The notes: a model not told the origin generated them from the letters alone. A stretch of 64,000 nt of DNA from Mesorhizobium sp. RMAD-H1 (GCF_014191375.1 NZ_JACHWN010000001.1:1054001-1118000); one strand, 5' to 3'; positions 7,592-19,899 are shown, numbered from the stretch's first letter. Numbers and translations are program-made.

Positions 7592-8239
7592 ATGAGAGAT
7601 CCGATCCAAACAGCCATGAACCTCGTGCCGATGGTCGTCGAGCAGACCAATCGCGGCGAGCGGGCCTATGACATCTTTTCGCGCCTTCTCAAGGAGCGCA
7701 TCATCTTCATCACCGGGCCGATCGAGGATGGCATGGCGTCGCTGGTCTGCGCCCAGCTCCTGTTCCTTGAAGCGGAGAACCCCAAAAAAGAGATCAACAT
7801 GTACATCAACTCGCCCGGCGGCGTGGTGACCTCGGGCATGTCGATCTACGATACGATGCAGTTCATCCGTCCGCCGGTCTCCACGCTCTGCATGGGGCAG
7901 GCGGCTTCGATGGGCTCGCTGCTCCTGACGGCAGGCGCCACGGGGATGCGCTATGCGCTGCCGAATGCGCGCATCATGCTGCACCAGCCCTCCGGCGGCT
8001 TCCAGGGCCAGGCATCGGACATCGAGCGCCATGCCCAGGACATCATCAAGCTGAAGCGCCGCCTGAATGAGATTTATGTGAAGCATACCGGTCGTGATTA
8101 TGACACGATTGAGCGCACACTGGATCGCGATCACTTCATGACGGCGCAGGAATCGAAGGATTTCGGTCTGATCGATGGCGTCATCGAATCGCGCGAGCTG
8201 ATCGAAGGGGCGGCGAAAATCGAAGGCGGATCAAAATAA
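7592..8239 (+). CDS. clpP: ATP-dependent Clp protease proteolytic subunit
   Basis: The 215-residue serine peptidase forms tetradecamers that degrade proteins unfolded by ClpX or ClpA. The catalytic triad is visible: S106 (GQAASMGS), H131 (IMLHQPSGG) and the Asp in DRDHFM (D180). The ATG at 7592 gives the standard [19 protein letters not shown] start of rhizobial ClpP, preceded by AGAGG. An upstream in-frame TTG would add 16 residues without a counterpart in the family. The gene is followed by clpX and lon in the usual protein-quality-control cluster. Confidence 0.97.
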   Translation: MRDPIQTAMNLVPMVVEQTNRGERAYDIFSRLLKERIIFITGPIEDGMASLVCAQLLFLEAENPKKEINMYINSPGGVVTSGMSIYDTMQFIRPPVSTLCMGQAASMGSLLLTAGATGMRYALPNARIMLHQPSGGFQGQASDIERHAQDIIKLKRRLNEIYVKHTGRDYDTIERTLDRDHFMTAQESKDFGLIDGVIESRELIEGAAKIEGGSK

Positions 8240-8591
8240 GCCTGTTGCGGGTTAGCCGGTCTGAAGCCGATTTTGCTTCGGCGATGCATGATTCTGCATC
8301 GCGGGTGCGACGTTGTGCCACAAAACGGCCAAGCTTCGGGCTTGTGCATGGCGCAGCAGCCGCTACGTTAAGCGATTATTGGTTTTCATGGGCCTAACCT
8401 GCGAGAATGCACTGAAATCATTGCCGCGTTGCTGCTTTTGTGTTTGTTTCGTGACGATGGTTCTGAAAAAGTTGGGCTCTGAATAGGTTGTTCGGCAAAT
8501 CCGTCGTTTTCGGTCGGGACGTCGGAAGGGGCAACGGAATTTACGGCGGTACCGCTGATAGCGGTGCGGCCGGTAGTGAAAGGAAACTGCA
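8240..8591. other. clpP-clpX intergenic region, 352 bp
   Basis: No gene is visible. A short hairpin CGATGCA-TGATTC-TGCATCG lies near 8281-8300, with no T-tract. The stretch 8400-8590 is AT-richer than the flanking genes and probably carries the clpX promoter, but I see no confident -35/-10 pair. Confidence 0.5.
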
Positions 8592-9866
8592 ATGAGCAAA
8601 GTCAGCAACAATGGTGGCGATTCAAAGAATACGCTCTATTGCTCGTTTTGCGGAAAAAGCCAGCATGAGGTCCGCAAGCTGATTGCCGGCCCGACCGTCT
8701 TCATCTGTGACGAGTGTGTCGAGCTCTGCATGGACATCATCCGCGAGGAAAACAAATCCTCGATGGTGAAGTCGCGCGAAGGCGTGCCCACGCCGCAGGA
8801 GATCATGGCCGTCCTCGACGATTACGTCATTGGCCAGAACCATGCCAAGCGGGTTCTGTCGGTCGCCGTGCACAATCATTACAAGCGGCTGGCGCATCAG
8901 TCGAAGAACAATGAGGTGGAGCTCGCCAAGTCGAACATCCTCCTCGTCGGGCCGACGGGCTGCGGCAAGACCTATCTCGCCCAGACGCTCGCCCGCATCA
9001 TCGACGTGCCGTTCACCATGGCCGATGCGACGACGCTGACGGAAGCGGGCTATGTCGGCGAGGATGTGGAGAACATCATCCTCAAGCTGCTCCAGGCCGC
9101 CGACTACAATGTCGAGCGGGCGCAGCGCGGCATCGTCTATATCGACGAGGTCGACAAGATCAGCCGCAAGTCGGACAATCCCTCGATCACCCGCGACGTG
9201 TCGGGCGAGGGCGTGCAGCAGGCGCTCCTGAAGATCATGGAAGGCACGGTCGCTTCCGTTCCCCCGCAGGGCGGACGCAAGCATCCGCAGCAGGAATTCC
9301 TGCAGGTGGACACGACCAACATCCTGTTCATCTGCGGCGGCGCCTTCGCGGGTCTCGACAAGATCATCTCCGCGCGCGGCGAGAAGACGTCGATCGGCTT
9401 CGGCGCCAGCGTCAAGGCTCCTGATGATCGCCGCATCGGCGCGATCTTCCGCGAGCTCGAGCCGGAGGACCTGCTGAAATTCGGTCTCATCCCCGAATTC
9501 GTCGGCCGTCTTCCTGTCATCGCGACGCTGGAGGATCTCGACATCGACGCTCTCGTGCAGATCCTGTCGGAGCCGAAGAACGCCCTGGTCAAGCAGTATC
9601 AGCGTCTCTTCGAGATGGAGAATATCGAGCTGACCTTCCATGAGGACGCGCTGAGGGCCATCGCCAACAAGGCGGTGGAGCGCAAGACGGGCGCTCGCGG
9701 CCTGCGTTCGATCATGGAGAAGATCCTCCTCGACACGATGTTCGAGCTGCCGACGCTCGATGGCGTGCAGGAGGTGGTGATTTCAGGCGATGTGGTGGAC
9801 GGCAATGCCCGCCCGCTCTATATCTATGCCGAACGGCAGGAGGAAAAGGGCAACGCCTCGGCGTGA
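8592..9866 (+). CDS. clpX: Clp protease ATP-binding subunit ClpX
   Basis: This 424-residue AAA+ unfoldase delivers substrates to ClpP. The N-terminal C4 zinc-binding domain has C17, C20, C39 and C42. Walker A is GPTGCGKT (120-127), Walker B is in [10 protein letters not shown], and the ClpP-docking IGF loop occurs within [11 protein letters not shown]. The length is typical for the family. It follows clpP after a 352-bp gap and is followed by an intrinsic terminator at 9947-9971, so it is probably transcribed on its own as well as with clpP. In alphaproteobacteria ClpXP also degrades cell-cycle regulators such as CtrA. Confidence 0.98.
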   Translation: MSKVSNNGGDSKNTLYCSFCGKSQHEVRKLIAGPTVFICDECVELCMDIIREENKSSMVKSREGVPTPQEIMAVLDDYVIGQNHAKRVLSVAVHNHYKRLAHQSKNNEVELAKSNILLVGPTGCGKTYLAQTLARIIDVPFTMADATTLTEAGYVGEDVENIILKLLQAADYNVERAQRGIVYIDEVDKISRKSDNPSITRDVSGEGVQQALLKIMEGTVASVPPQGGRKHPQQEFLQVDTTNILFICGGAFAGLDKIISARGEKTSIGFGASVKAPDDRRIGAIFRELEPEDLLKFGLIPEFVGRLPVIATLEDLDIDALVQILSEPKNALVKQYQRLFEMENIELTFHEDALRAIANKAVERKTGARGLRSIMEKILLDTMFELPTLDGVQEVVISGDVVDGNARPLYIYAERQEEKGNASA

Positions 9867-10217
9867 GCGCCTTTCAGGTAAATGAAAAGTGAGGGGGGCT
9901 GCGGGTCGCGGCCCTTTTTCACGAAAGGGGCCCGGTTCGAAACCGACAGGGCTCGAAAGCCCTGCCTTTTTCGCCTCAATTGCCAGGGCGAAACATATAT
10001 GAAAAGCCGCAAATCGTTGATAATCGGGGCAAAGATCGCACTTCGATTGCACTTGAGGCCATGGCGGCGCAGGATGAATTGACGATTCTGTGTGAGCGCT
10101 TGAATTGAAACGTCCGGGTCGCCAACTAAGGGATACTGATGCATGTTTGTGACTTGCCGATGACTGTTCGTGGGAGCGCAAGCATAGCGATCGGCCAGAA
10201 GGCCTGAGAAAGGACTG
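9867..10217. other. clpX-lon intergenic region, 351 bp
   Basis: No gene is visible. The first 105 bp hold a GGCCC...GGGGCC hairpin (about 9910-9932) and the clpX terminator. A weak heat-shock-like CTTGAA at 10099-10104 precedes lon, but its downstream element (CCAACTA) is a poor match. Confidence 0.5.
9947..9971 (+). terminator. Intrinsic terminator of clpX
   Basis: The stem CAGGGCT/AGCCCTG has a CGAA tetraloop and is followed by CCTTTTT. It lies about 80 bp after the clpX stop. Confidence 0.75.
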
Positions 10218-12650
<2,433 letters not shown>

Positions 12651-12679
12651 GGCCGCTTTTCCCGCATGGATTGATCATG

Positions 12680-12705
12680 ATGCCGGGCATTTTGCCCGGC
12701 ATTTC
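12680..12705 (+). terminator. Intrinsic terminator of lon, first
   Basis: The stem ATGCCGGGCA/TGCCCGGCAT has a short T-rich loop and is followed by TTCTGTGTTT, 30 bp after the lon stop. Confidence 0.75.
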
Positions 12706-12712
12706 TGTGTTT

Positions 12713-12736
12713 AACCCCGGTTTTCCGGGGTTTTTT
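12713..12736 (+). terminator. Intrinsic terminator of lon, second
   Basis: The stem AACCCCGG/CCGGGGTT has a TTTT loop and runs into a T6 tract. It stands in tandem with the preceding hairpin, ensuring termination before hup. Confidence 0.85.
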
Positions 12737-12832
12737 GACTTGCGCCGCTTGGTTTGCCGACTGATTCGAATAAACTCCGCGCGTGCCGGTCGAGTCGCAA
12801 GTTCCGGCAATTGAGAGAAAGGAAATGCCCCT

Positions 12833-13108
12833 ATGAACAAGAACGAATTGGTCGCCGCGGTTGCGGAAAAGGCTGGTCTGACGAAGACCGACGCCGCTTC
12901 GGCAGTCGATGCCGTCATTGAATCGGTTACCGCAACCCTGAAATCCGGCGGCGATGTCCGTATCCCGGGCTTCGGCGTTTTCTCAGTTTCGCACCGCGCT
13001 GCCACGACGGGCCGCAACCCCTCGACGGGTAAGGAAGTCGCCATTCCGGCTCGCAACGTGCCGAAATTCTCGGCCGGCAAGGGCCTCAAGGACGCCGTCA
13101 ACGGCTGA
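12833..13108 (+). CDS. hupB: DNA-binding protein HU
   Basis: This 91-residue nucleoid protein bends DNA as a dimer. It begins MNKNELVAAVAEKAGLTKTDA. The arm motif GRNPSTGKEVAIPA carries the intercalating proline, and KFSAGKGLKDAVNG closes the fold. A ribosome site (GAGAAAGGAAA) precedes the ATG. It is a single-gene unit between the lon terminators and its own terminator, at the conserved position downstream of lon. Confidence 0.97.
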   Translation: MNKNELVAAVAEKAGLTKTDAASAVDAVIESVTATLKSGGDVRIPGFGVFSVSHRAATTGRNPSTGKEVAIPARNVPKFSAGKGLKDAVNG

Positions 13109-13124
13109 TCCTTGCGGGGATCGG

Positions 13125-13157
13125 AAAAAAAGCCCGGCATCACTGCCGGGCTTTTTT
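13125..13157 (+). terminator. Intrinsic terminator of hupB
   Basis: The stem AGCCCGGCA/TGCCGGGCT is flanked by A7 and T6, 17 bp after the hupB stop. Confidence 0.9.
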
Positions 13158-13249
13158 GTTGCTTTTTCCCCGGGATGCTCCAGCCTCATTGCATTGCGAG
13201 GACGGATTCGCCTCCGGCGAAACCGTGGGGGATTTTCAGGAGAGGGAAA

Positions 13250-13756
13250 ATGCAGATCACACGATTGTCGAAGGTGGCGCTCGTCGCGGCCATTGCGTTT
13301 TTTGCGTCGCTCGTTTCTTTTGGAAACATCACTGATTACGGGACGAATTATGAATTCGTCCGGCATGTCTTCGAGATGGACACGATCTTCCCCAACTCGA
13401 CGATCAAATATCGCGCCATCACCAGCCCGGCGCTTCATACGGCCGGTTATGTCCTGATCATCGCCGCCGAGACGCTGACGGCGATCCTGTGCTGGATCGG
13501 CGCCTATGCGATGCTGACGAGGCTCGGCGCTCCGGCCCCCGCCTTCAACAGCGCCAAGAAATGGGCGATCGCCGGACTGACGCTCGGCTTTCTCACCTGG
13601 CAGGTCGGCTTCATGTCGATCGGCGGGGAGTGGTTCGGCATGTGGATGTCGCACCAGTGGAACGGCATCGAGAGCGCCTTCCGCTTCTTCATCACGATCA
13701 TCGCCGTCCTGATCTATGTCAGCCTGCCTGACGCGGACGGCAAGGCCGAGGCTTGA
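13250..13756 (+). CDS. DUF2165 family membrane protein
   Basis: The 168-residue protein has four predicted transmembrane segments: LSKVALVAAIAFFASLVSF near the N terminus, a segment around HTAGYVLIIAAETLTAILCW, WAIAGLTLGFLTWQVGFMSI, and FFITIIAVLIYVSL near the C terminus. The sequence matches DUF2165, whose members are small inner-membrane proteins of unknown function. The ATG at 13250 follows CAGGAGAGGG; an upstream in-frame start at 13112 would run through the hup terminator and is rejected. It is convergent with the small secreted protein at 13759, two bases away. Confidence 0.85.
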   Translation: MQITRLSKVALVAAIAFFASLVSFGNITDYGTNYEFVRHVFEMDTIFPNSTIKYRAITSPALHTAGYVLIIAAETLTAILCWIGAYAMLTRLGAPAPAFNSAKKWAIAGLTLGFLTWQVGFMSIGGEWFGMWMSHQWNGIESAFRFFITIIAVLIYVSLPDADGKAEA

Positions 13757-13758
13757 GC

Positions 13759-14019
13759 CTAGCGCCTCGACGGTGATTTGAACGTGCCGATATCGACCGT
13801 GATGCTGCCGGAGACGGTGACGTCGGTGTTGCCGATCCGGAAGCTGTTCGGCTTCGATGGATCGGTCATCCCGTCTGGTTCGGGGGGCGGGGCGGTTACG
13901 ATCGCCTTGGGTGGTTTCACGCCCGGCAAGGTCTTGTTCTCTTCCGCGCGTGCCGCGCCGGAGGCGAGGGCGCTTGCCGTGACTGCCAGGGAAAGCATCT
14001 GAAGAAGTCGGTTCTGCAT
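13759..14019 (-). CDS. Small secreted protein, 86 aa
   Basis: A signal peptide (MQNRLLQMLSLAVTASALASGAARA, cleavage after ARA) precedes about 60 residues. These are rich in Pro early (KPPKAIVTAPPPEPD) and end in a beta-like SFRIGNTDVTVSGSITVDIG segment. It is probably periplasmic. No family is recognised. The C-terminal repeat-like pattern (V.VSGSITVDIG) resembles fragments of outer-membrane or porin-associated peptides, but that is only a resemblance. Confidence 0.65.
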   Translation of the reverse strand: MQNRLLQMLSLAVTASALASGAARAEENKTLPGVKPPKAIVTAPPPEPDGMTDPSKPNSFRIGNTDVTVSGSITVDIGTFKSPSRR

Positions 14020-14088
14020 CGGGCCAGCCTAAGCGCTTTCCGCGGGATTTTCCAGTTCGGTCGCAAAATCATTCCGCCTTGAAACGGC

Positions 14089-14132
14089 TGGAGCGGTTTT
14101 TCCCTCACAGGGATTGAAGAGGAACCGCTCCA
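14089..14132. repeat. Dispersed palindromic repeat bounded by TGGAGCGG
   Basis: The ends TGGAGCGGTT and AACCGCTCCA are exact complements enclosing about 24 bases. Palindromes bounded by GAGCGGTT are a common intergenic repeat type in rhizobial genomes. It lies between two minus-strand genes for exported proteins. Confidence 0.65.
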
Positions 14133-14195
14133 AGCCTTTTTCACAGGGCTTTCACGTCGGGAAAGCCGATCCCGCTTTCGCCAGGCGGACTTACC

Positions 14196-14522
14196 TCACT
14201 CCGGTGAGATGCCCAGCAACTTCTCCGCGCATCCCTTTGCGATGTCGTCCTTCTCGTCCCGGATCTTCGCCTGCAGGAACTGCTCACCGTCCTTGGACTG
14301 GAAAGTCTTCGACAAATTCGTGATCTTCGCGTCGGTTTCGGACAGTTCCTCTTCGAGGTCACCGGATTCCCGTGCCTGCGCGTTTGGCAGGAACATCCTT
14401 TCGCAAAGCGGCAATGCTTCCTGGAAGGCAGCCTCGAGGTTTTCAGGGAGCGCCGCAGCGGGCTGGTTGTCGCAGCCGATCATGAAGATGGACAAAATGC
14501 CTATGGCAGCAAATTTATGCAT
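14196..14522 (-). CDS. Putative lipoprotein, 108 aa
   Basis: The protein begins MHKFAAIGILSIFMIGCDNQ: a short hydrophobic stretch followed by Cys in a lipobox-like MIGC, so lipidation at C17 is likely. The rest is helical and charged (LPENLEAAFQEALPLCERMF, then SETDAKITNLSKTFQSKDGE), with two more cysteines. The ATG at 14522 has a strong AGGAG site; a longer frame upstream lacks one. Function unknown, probably periplasm-facing. Confidence 0.65.
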   Translation of the reverse strand: MHKFAAIGILSIFMIGCDNQPAAALPENLEAAFQEALPLCERMFLPNAQARESGDLEEELSETDAKITNLSKTFQSKDGEQFLQAKIRDEKDDIAKGCAEKLLGISPE

Positions 14523-14661
14523 AAAATATCTCCTGAATGAAAAGGAATCGACGTCCGAAACAGGGACAGGAATCATTCAGGGCCGGCAGAAATATGGCCG
14601 GCGTCACAGGCCCCCGCAGAGTGCGGGCCGTATCAGGCTTGTCAAACGGGCAGGCGCCTGT

Positions 14662-15345
14662 TCAGTCGGCGGTCGCCATGATCAGGCCCCTGGCCATGTC
14701 GGGGGTCAGTTCATCGAAATGCGAGATGACCCGGCTCGGCTCGAAGGTTTCGACCGGCAGGTCGGTATAGCCGAAATCCACCGCCACGACCGGGATGCCG
14801 GCAGCCTTGGCGGTATCGATGTCGGTCCGGCTGTCGCCGACCATCACCGCATGGGCCGGATCGCCCCCGGCGCGCAGGATGGTTTCCGTGAGATGGCGCG
14901 GGTCTGGCTTGCGGAAGGCGAAGGTGTCGCCGCCGCAGATCGCCGCAAAGCGGCCGGCCTGGCCGAGCTCGGTCAGGAGTTTCACCGAAAGCATCTCGAA
15001 TTTGTTGGTGCAGACGGCAAGCGTGTAGCCGGCCCCCGCGAGCCGGTCCATCGCCTCGTGCGCGCCGACGAAGAGCTGCGAACGTCCGGGCATATGCGAT
15101 CCGTAATGCTCCAGGAACAGTCCGACCAGCCAGTCGAGCTGTTCGGGCGACAATAGCTTTTTCTGTGCTTCGAATGCGCGTTCGATCATCACCCGCCCGC
15201 CATGGCCGACGAAACGGCGCAACGCCACCGGGTCGACCCTCTCCAGGCCCGATTGGCTCAGACAATGGTTCAGGCTGTCGAGAAGGTCGGGTGCTGTATC
15301 GACCAGCGTTCCGTCGAGGTCGAACACGACAATAGGCTTCGTCAT
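14662..15345 (-). CDS. gph: Phosphoglycolate phosphatase (HAD family)
   Basis: This 227-residue haloacid-dehalogenase-fold phosphatase clears 2-phosphoglycolate. HAD motif I is VVFDLDGTLVDT (nucleophile D9, D11). Motif II is in LAVCTNKFEM, motif III is the lysine in FRKPDPRHL, and motif IV is VMVGDSRTDIDTAKAAG. The helical cap lies between motifs I and II. The length and the position divergent from rpiA match other rhizobia. Other small-phosphate HAD enzymes cannot be excluded. Confidence 0.9.
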   Translation of the reverse strand: MTKPIVVFDLDGTLVDTAPDLLDSLNHCLSQSGLERVDPVALRRFVGHGGRVMIERAFEAQKKLLSPEQLDWLVGLFLEHYGSHMPGRSQLFVGAHEAMDRLAGAGYTLAVCTNKFEMLSVKLLTELGQAGRFAAICGGDTFAFRKPDPRHLTETILRAGGDPAHAVMVGDSRTDIDTAKAAGIPVVAVDFGYTDLPVETFEPSRVISHFDELTPDMARGLIMATAD

Positions 15346-15538
15346 TGGTGAAAATCCAGATCAGGACGATTGAACGATAGCAACACGTACCGGATCATCT
15401 CCCTCCACTCAAGGTTCAGAGAAGAAGCAGGTCAATAAGCCGCAAAACGGGCTTTGTGCATTTGCATTCACATGATAGATGCAGCAGCAAATCAGCCGTG
15501 ATCGGCAAATGAGCTGACAAGGGATTTGGGGGAAGCGC

Positions 15539-16234
15539 ATGGATGCACGCAAGCTGAAGATCGAGGCGGCCGCCGTTGCGCTGACCCATGTGCGCGACGG
15601 CATGCGGCTCGGCATCGGCTCCGGCTCGACGGCGGAAGAGTTCGTGCGGCTTCTGGCCGAGAAAGTTGCCGGCGGTCTTCAGATCATCGGCGTGCCGACA
15701 TCCGAGCGCACCGCCAAATTGTGCCGGGAACTCGGCGTTCCGCTGACGACGCTGGACGAGATGCCGGAACTCGATCTCGCCATCGACGGCACCGACGAGG
15801 TCGACGGCGCGCTTTCGCTGATCAAGGGCGGGGGCGGTGCGCTGCTGCGCGAAAAGATCGTGGCCGCCGCGTCGCAGAAGATGGTCGTGATCGCCGACGA
15901 GACGAAAGTGGTCGAGACGCTCGGGCGCTTTCCGCTTCCCATCGAGGTCAACCGTTTCGGCCTGGCCGCAACCAGGATCGCCGTCTCCAGGGCGGCCGCC
16001 GATCTCGGCCTTGCCGGCCCCGTCACGCTGCGGCTAAAGGATGGGGAACCATTCGTAACGGATGGGGGACATTACATCCTCGATGCATCTTTTGGCCGCA
16101 TTCCCGATACAAGAGCTTTATCCAGCGCTCTGCATGCCATCCCGGGTGTCGTGGAGCATGGACTTTTCCTGGGGCTGGCCAGTGCTGCGATCATCGCCGG
16201 CGCCGGCGGTATCCGGACCATGACGGTAGTTTAA
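15539..16234 (+). CDS. rpiA: Ribose-5-phosphate isomerase A
   Basis: This 231-residue enzyme interconverts ribose 5-phosphate and ribulose 5-phosphate in the non-oxidative pentose phosphate pathway. Family blocks are [15 protein letters not shown] (phosphate binding), the acidic active-site segment [19 protein letters not shown] and the following lysine region (ALLREKIVA). The ATG at 15539 follows GGGGGAAGC. It leads a plus-strand block with DUF2059 and gor, which carries a 42-bp palindromic repeat between its first two genes. Confidence 0.96.
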   Translation: MDARKLKIEAAAVALTHVRDGMRLGIGSGSTAEEFVRLLAEKVAGGLQIIGVPTSERTAKLCRELGVPLTTLDEMPELDLAIDGTDEVDGALSLIKGGGGALLREKIVAAASQKMVVIADETKVVETLGRFPLPIEVNRFGLAATRIAVSRAAADLGLAGPVTLRLKDGEPFVTDGGHYILDASFGRIPDTRALSSALHAIPGVVEHGLFLGLASAAIIAGAGGIRTMTVV

Positions 16235-16237
16235 GTC

Positions 16238-16279
16238 GCATGATCTTGTCCAAAAAATCTGCAACTTTGGGAATCATGC
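16238..16279. repeat. 42-bp dispersed palindromic repeat, copy 2
   Basis: It has the same length and ends (GCATGATC...ATCATGC) as the copy at 1721-1762. I count 36 of 42 identical positions, and all six differences are transitions, each giving A or T here. It lies between rpiA and the DUF2059 gene. Confidence 0.8.
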
Positions 16280-16308
16280 TTGAGAAGAGACAACGGAGTA
16301 ACGACCTT

Positions 16309-16839
16309 ATGACCCAGGCAACTGGCTTTCGCCGTTTGATCGCGCCATTGGCAGCGCTCGCCGTGATGGCAGGCGTCCATGCAGTTCAGGCGCAGGAAAT
16401 TTCCGAATCCCATCTGACCGCTGCGCGTCAGGCGATTGCCGCGATCGATGCGACGGAGCAGTTCGATTCGATCCTGCCGCGCGCTGCGCAGGCGCTCAAG
16501 GCGGAACTGATCCAGAAGGATCCCAACCTGGAGGATCTGATCACCAAGACCGTCGACGAACAGGCGCTGGTGCTCGCGTCCCGTCGTGCGGATCTCGAAA
16601 CGGAGGCAGCACGGGCCTATGCCAATGCCTTCTCGGAAGAGGAATTGAAGGCGATCTCCTCTTTCTACGAATCGCCGGCGGGCAAGAAGCTGATCGCCGA
16701 GGGACCGATCGTGACCCGCGAAGTGCTGAAGGCCGCCAATATCTGGCAGAACGGCATTGCGCGCGATCTGGCGCAATCGGTCGGCGAGACCCTGTCCAAG
16801 CAGGAAGGCGCGGCTCAGCCGGCACAACCGCAGCAGTAA
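16309..16839 (+). CDS. DUF2059 domain-containing exported protein
   Basis: The 176-residue protein has a signal peptide (FRRLIAPLAALAVMAGVHAVQA, cleavage near AQA) and a helical DUF2059 region. The family core ANAFSEEELKAISSFYESPAGKKLI is clearly recognisable. It is probably periplasmic, and the biochemical role is unknown. The ATG at 16309 follows CGGAGTAAC. An in-frame ATG at 16276 would start inside the palindromic repeat and is less likely. It sits between rpiA and gor, as in many rhizobia, and ends in an intrinsic terminator. Confidence 0.88.
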   Translation: MTQATGFRRLIAPLAALAVMAGVHAVQAQEISESHLTAARQAIAAIDATEQFDSILPRAAQALKAELIQKDPNLEDLITKTVDEQALVLASRRADLETEAARAYANAFSEEELKAISSFYESPAGKKLIAEGPIVTREVLKAANIWQNGIARDLAQSVGETLSKQEGAAQPAQPQQ

Positions 16840-16865
16840 GCGCCACGCCCCTCATGCGAGGTAGA

Positions 16866-16890
16866 AGCCCGGTTTCAGGCCGGGCTTTTT
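16866..16890 (+). terminator. Intrinsic terminator after the DUF2059 gene
   Basis: The stem AGCCCGG/CCGGGCT is followed by TTTTTAATTT. It lies about 27 bp after the stop and separates rpiA-DUF2059 from gor. Confidence 0.85.
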
Positions 16891-16953
16891 AATTTGCCGC
16901 CGAGCCTATATGTCTGGTCCCGATTCCAGTTCAAAAGTTTTCCGAGGTTTCTC

Positions 16954-18345
16954 ATGGCATCCTACGATTATGATCTCTTCGTCATTGGCGGCGGGTCTGG
17001 CGGTGTGCGCGCCGGGCGGCTGGCTGGCGCCATGGGAAAGCGGGTCGGGCTGGCCGAGGAATACCGGATGGGTGGCACATGCGTCATCCGCGGCTGCGTG
17101 CCGAAGAAGCTGTTCGTCTATGCCTCGCAATTCGGCGAACATTTCGAGGATGCGGCAGGATATGGCTGGAGCGTCGGGGAAACCTCGTTCGACTGGCAGA
17201 CGCTGATTGCCAACAAGGACAAGGAGATCGCACGGCTGGAGGGGCTCTACCGCAAGGGGCTCGATAATTCGAAGGTCGAGATTTTCGACAGCCGCGCCGT
17301 GCTCGTGGACGAGCATACGATCGAGATCCTTTCCTCGCGCAAACAAGTGACGGCGGAGCAGATCCTGATCGCAACGGGCGCGCGGCCCAATCCGCATCTG
17401 GCGCTGCCCGGACATGAGCTCTGCATCAACTCCAACGAGGCATTTCATCTCGCCGAACTGCCGAAATCGATCGTCATCGCCGGCGGCGGCTATATCGCGG
17501 TCGAGTTCGCCAATATCTTCCACGGGCTGGGCGTCGAGACGACCCTGGTCTATCGCGGCCGCGAGATATTGCAGCGCTTCGATGGCGATCTGCGCAGGCT
17601 GCTGCACGAGGCGATGGAGGCAAAGGGCATACGCGTGCTCTGCGGAGAGGTGTTCGAGCGCGTCTCGCGGCGCACCGACGGGCGGCTCGACGTGATGCTC
17701 TCGGGCGGGGAGATCCTGCTCGTCGACCAGGCGATGCTGGCGCTCGGCCGCATCCCCAACACGGAAAGCCTTGGACTGGAAAAGGCCGGTGTTGAAACCG
17801 ATGTCGTGGGTGCGGTGCGCGTCGACGATTACTCGCGCACCAATGTGCCGCACATATGGGCGGTGGGCGACGTGACGAACCGCGTGCAGCTCACGCCGGT
17901 CGCCATCCACGAGGCAATGTGCTTCCTCGAAACCGCCTTCAAGGACAATCCAACGAAGCCCGATCACCAGCTCATCGCCACGGCCGTCTTCTCGCAGCCG
18001 GAGATCGGCACGGTCGGCCTTTCGGAGGAGGAGGCTGCCGAGAAATATCTGGAAGTGGAAGTCTACCGCGCGCATTTCCGCCCCATGAAGAACACGCTTT
18101 CCGGACGGCAGGAGAAGATGCTGACCAAGCTCGTGGTGGACGGGCTGAGCCGCAAGGTGCTTGGCGCGCATATCCTTGGCCCCGATGCGGGCGAGATGGC
18201 GCAGCTTCTGGGCATCGCGCTCAAGGCCGGGGCGACGAAGGACGATTTCGACCGCACCATGGCTGTCCATCCGACGGCGGCGGAGGAACTGGTGACGATG
18301 TACCAGCCGACCTACCGCATCGTGAAGGGCGAGCGGGTATCCTGA
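16954..18345 (+). CDS. gor: Glutathione-disulfide reductase
   Basis: This 463-residue flavoprotein reduces GSSG with NADPH. The FAD-binding GGGSGGVRAGR is at 12-22. The redox disulfide is C43/C48 in GGTCVIRGCVPKKL. The NADPH-binding GGGYIAVEFANIF follows, and the partner-subunit catalytic dyad is H439 with E444 in AVHPTAAEE. RGCVPKK rather than the lipoamide-dehydrogenase pattern, together with length, favours Gor. The ATG at 16954 gives the family start MASYDYDLFVIGGG. Confidence 0.95.
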   Translation: MASYDYDLFVIGGGSGGVRAGRLAGAMGKRVGLAEEYRMGGTCVIRGCVPKKLFVYASQFGEHFEDAAGYGWSVGETSFDWQTLIANKDKEIARLEGLYRKGLDNSKVEIFDSRAVLVDEHTIEILSSRKQVTAEQILIATGARPNPHLALPGHELCINSNEAFHLAELPKSIVIAGGGYIAVEFANIFHGLGVETTLVYRGREILQRFDGDLRRLLHEAMEAKGIRVLCGEVFERVSRRTDGRLDVMLSGGEILLVDQAMLALGRIPNTESLGLEKAGVETDVVGAVRVDDYSRTNVPHIWAVGDVTNRVQLTPVAIHEAMCFLETAFKDNPTKPDHQLIATAVFSQPEIGTVGLSEEEAAEKYLEVEVYRAHFRPMKNTLSGRQEKMLTKLVVDGLSRKVLGAHILGPDAGEMAQLLGIALKAGATKDDFDRTMAVHPTAAEELVTMYQPTYRIVKGERVS

Positions 18346-18519
18346 AGCTTCAGGCCGGCCGGTAACCCCTGCTCGAAAAAAGCTGGAGCAATCCGGACGA
18401 TTCGAGCCTAGTATAATTTCCAGCTTTGTTCTATACGAGCGCATCCTGCGTGCCATCCGGCACGCGGGCAATCTTGGTATTCCGCAAAAATGTGCGGACA
18501 GTTGCAAACAGGTGCTGCA

Positions 18520-19899
18520 ATGACGAAGAACTGGACACCGCAATCCTGGAGAGGCAAGCCGATCAAGCAGGTGCCGTCTTATCCGGACGCACAGGCCCTG
18601 GCCGAGGTGGAGTCCCGTCTTCGTTCGTATCCGCCGCTGGTTTTTGCAGGTGAGGCGCGCAAGCTCACCCGGCAGCTGGGTGAAGTCGCCGAAGGCCGTG
18701 CATTCCTTCTCCAGGGCGGAGACTGCGCCGAAAGCTTCGCCGAACATGGCGCGGACAATATCCGCGACTTCTTCCGCGTGTTCCTGCAGATGGCGGTGGT
18801 CCTGACCTTCGGCGGCTCGCAGCCGGTGGTGAAGGTCGGCCGCATCGCCGGCCAGTTCGCCAAGCCGCGCTCGTCCGATGTCGAGGTCAAGGACGGCATC
18901 GAGCTGCCGGCCTATCGCGGCGACATCATCAACGGCATCGATTTCGAGCCGGCGTCGCGCATCCCCGATCCGAACCGTCAGGACATGGCGTACCGCCAGT
19001 CGGCCGCGACGCTGAACCTCCTGCGCGCCTTCGCGCAGGGCGGCTATGCCAATCTGGAGAATGTGCATCAATGGATGCTGGGCTTCGTCGCCAACAGCCC
19101 GCAGGGCGAGCGCTACGAGGCGCTGGCCAAGCGCATCTCCGAGACGATGGATTTCATGCGCTCCATCGGCATCACCTCGGAGACCAATGCCCGGCTGCGC
19201 GAGACCGATTTCTACACCAGCCACGAGGCACTTCTCCTGGGCTATGAGGAGGCGCTGACCCGCGTCGATTCCACCTCCGGCGACTGGTATGGCACGTCCG
19301 GCCACATGATCTGGATCGGCGACCGTACGCGCCAGCCCGACCATGCGCATGTCGAATATTGCCGCGGCATCAAGAACCCGCTCGGCCTGAAATGCGGCCC
19401 GTCGCTCGATCCGGATGGTCTTCTCAAGCTGATCGACCTGCTCAATCCGGAAAACGAGCCGGGCCGGCTGACGCTGATCGCGCGCTTCGGCTACGACAAG
19501 GTGGGCGACCATCTGCCGAAGCTCATCCGCGCCGTCGAGCGGGAAGGGCGCAAGGTGGTGTGGTCCTGCGACCCGATGCATGGCAACACGATCACCGCAA
19601 ATGGCTACAAGACGCGGCCCTTCGACCGGATCCTCAAGGAGGTGGAGGCCTTCTTCGCGGTTCATCGGGCCGAGGGCAGCTATCCCGGCGGCATCCATAT
19701 CGAGATGACGGGCAAGAACGTCACCGAATGCACCGGCGGCGCGCGCGCCATCTCGGCGGAAGATCTCTCCGACCGCTACCACACTCATTGCGACCCGCGC
19801 CTCAATGCCGACCAGGCGCTGGAACTGGCGTTCCTCGTCGCCGAGCTTCTGAAGAAGGAGCGTGACGCGCAGCCGCAGAAGAAGGTTGTGAACGGCTGA
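18520..19899 (+). CDS. aroG: Class II 3-deoxy-7-phosphoheptulonate synthase
   Basis: This 459-residue plant-type (AroAII) DAHP synthase condenses phosphoenolpyruvate and erythrose 4-phosphate, the first shikimate-pathway step. Recognisable blocks are [48 protein letters not shown], the metal/substrate segment [11 protein letters not shown] and [10 protein letters not shown]. The ATG at 18520 follows AGGTGCTGCA. An in-frame ATG at 18490 would add ten residues without family support. Symbol use varies (aroF/aroG/aroA2). Confidence 0.93.
   Translation: MTKNWTPQSWRGKPIKQVPSYPDAQALAEVESRLRSYPPLVFAGEARKLTRQLGEVAEGRAFLLQGGDCAESFAEHGADNIRDFFRVFLQMAVVLTFGGSQPVVKVGRIAGQFAKPRSSDVEVKDGIELPAYRGDIINGIDFEPASRIPDPNRQDMAYRQSAATLNLLRAFAQGGYANLENVHQWMLGFVANSPQGERYEALAKRISETMDFMRSIGITSETNARLRETDFYTSHEALLLGYEEALTRVDSTSGDWYGTSGHMIWIGDRTRQPDHAHVEYCRGIKNPLGLKCGPSLDPDGLLKLIDLLNPENEPGRLTLIARFGYDKVGDHLPKLIRAVEREGRKVVWSCDPMHGNTITANGYKTRPFDRILKEVEAFFAVHRAEGSYPGGIHIEMTGKNVTECTGGARAISAEDLSDRYHTHCDPRLNADQALELAFLVAELLKKERDAQPQKKVVNG

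Noticed and set aside
10099..10130. Heat-shock promoter for lon
   Set aside because: CTTGAA is present but the -10 element (CCAACTA) is a poor match; not listed as a feature.
16906..19788. A 960-codon minus-strand open frame across gor and DAHP synthase
   Set aside because: It spans two well-supported genes and their gap in the opposite direction, with Arg/Gln/His-rich shadow composition.
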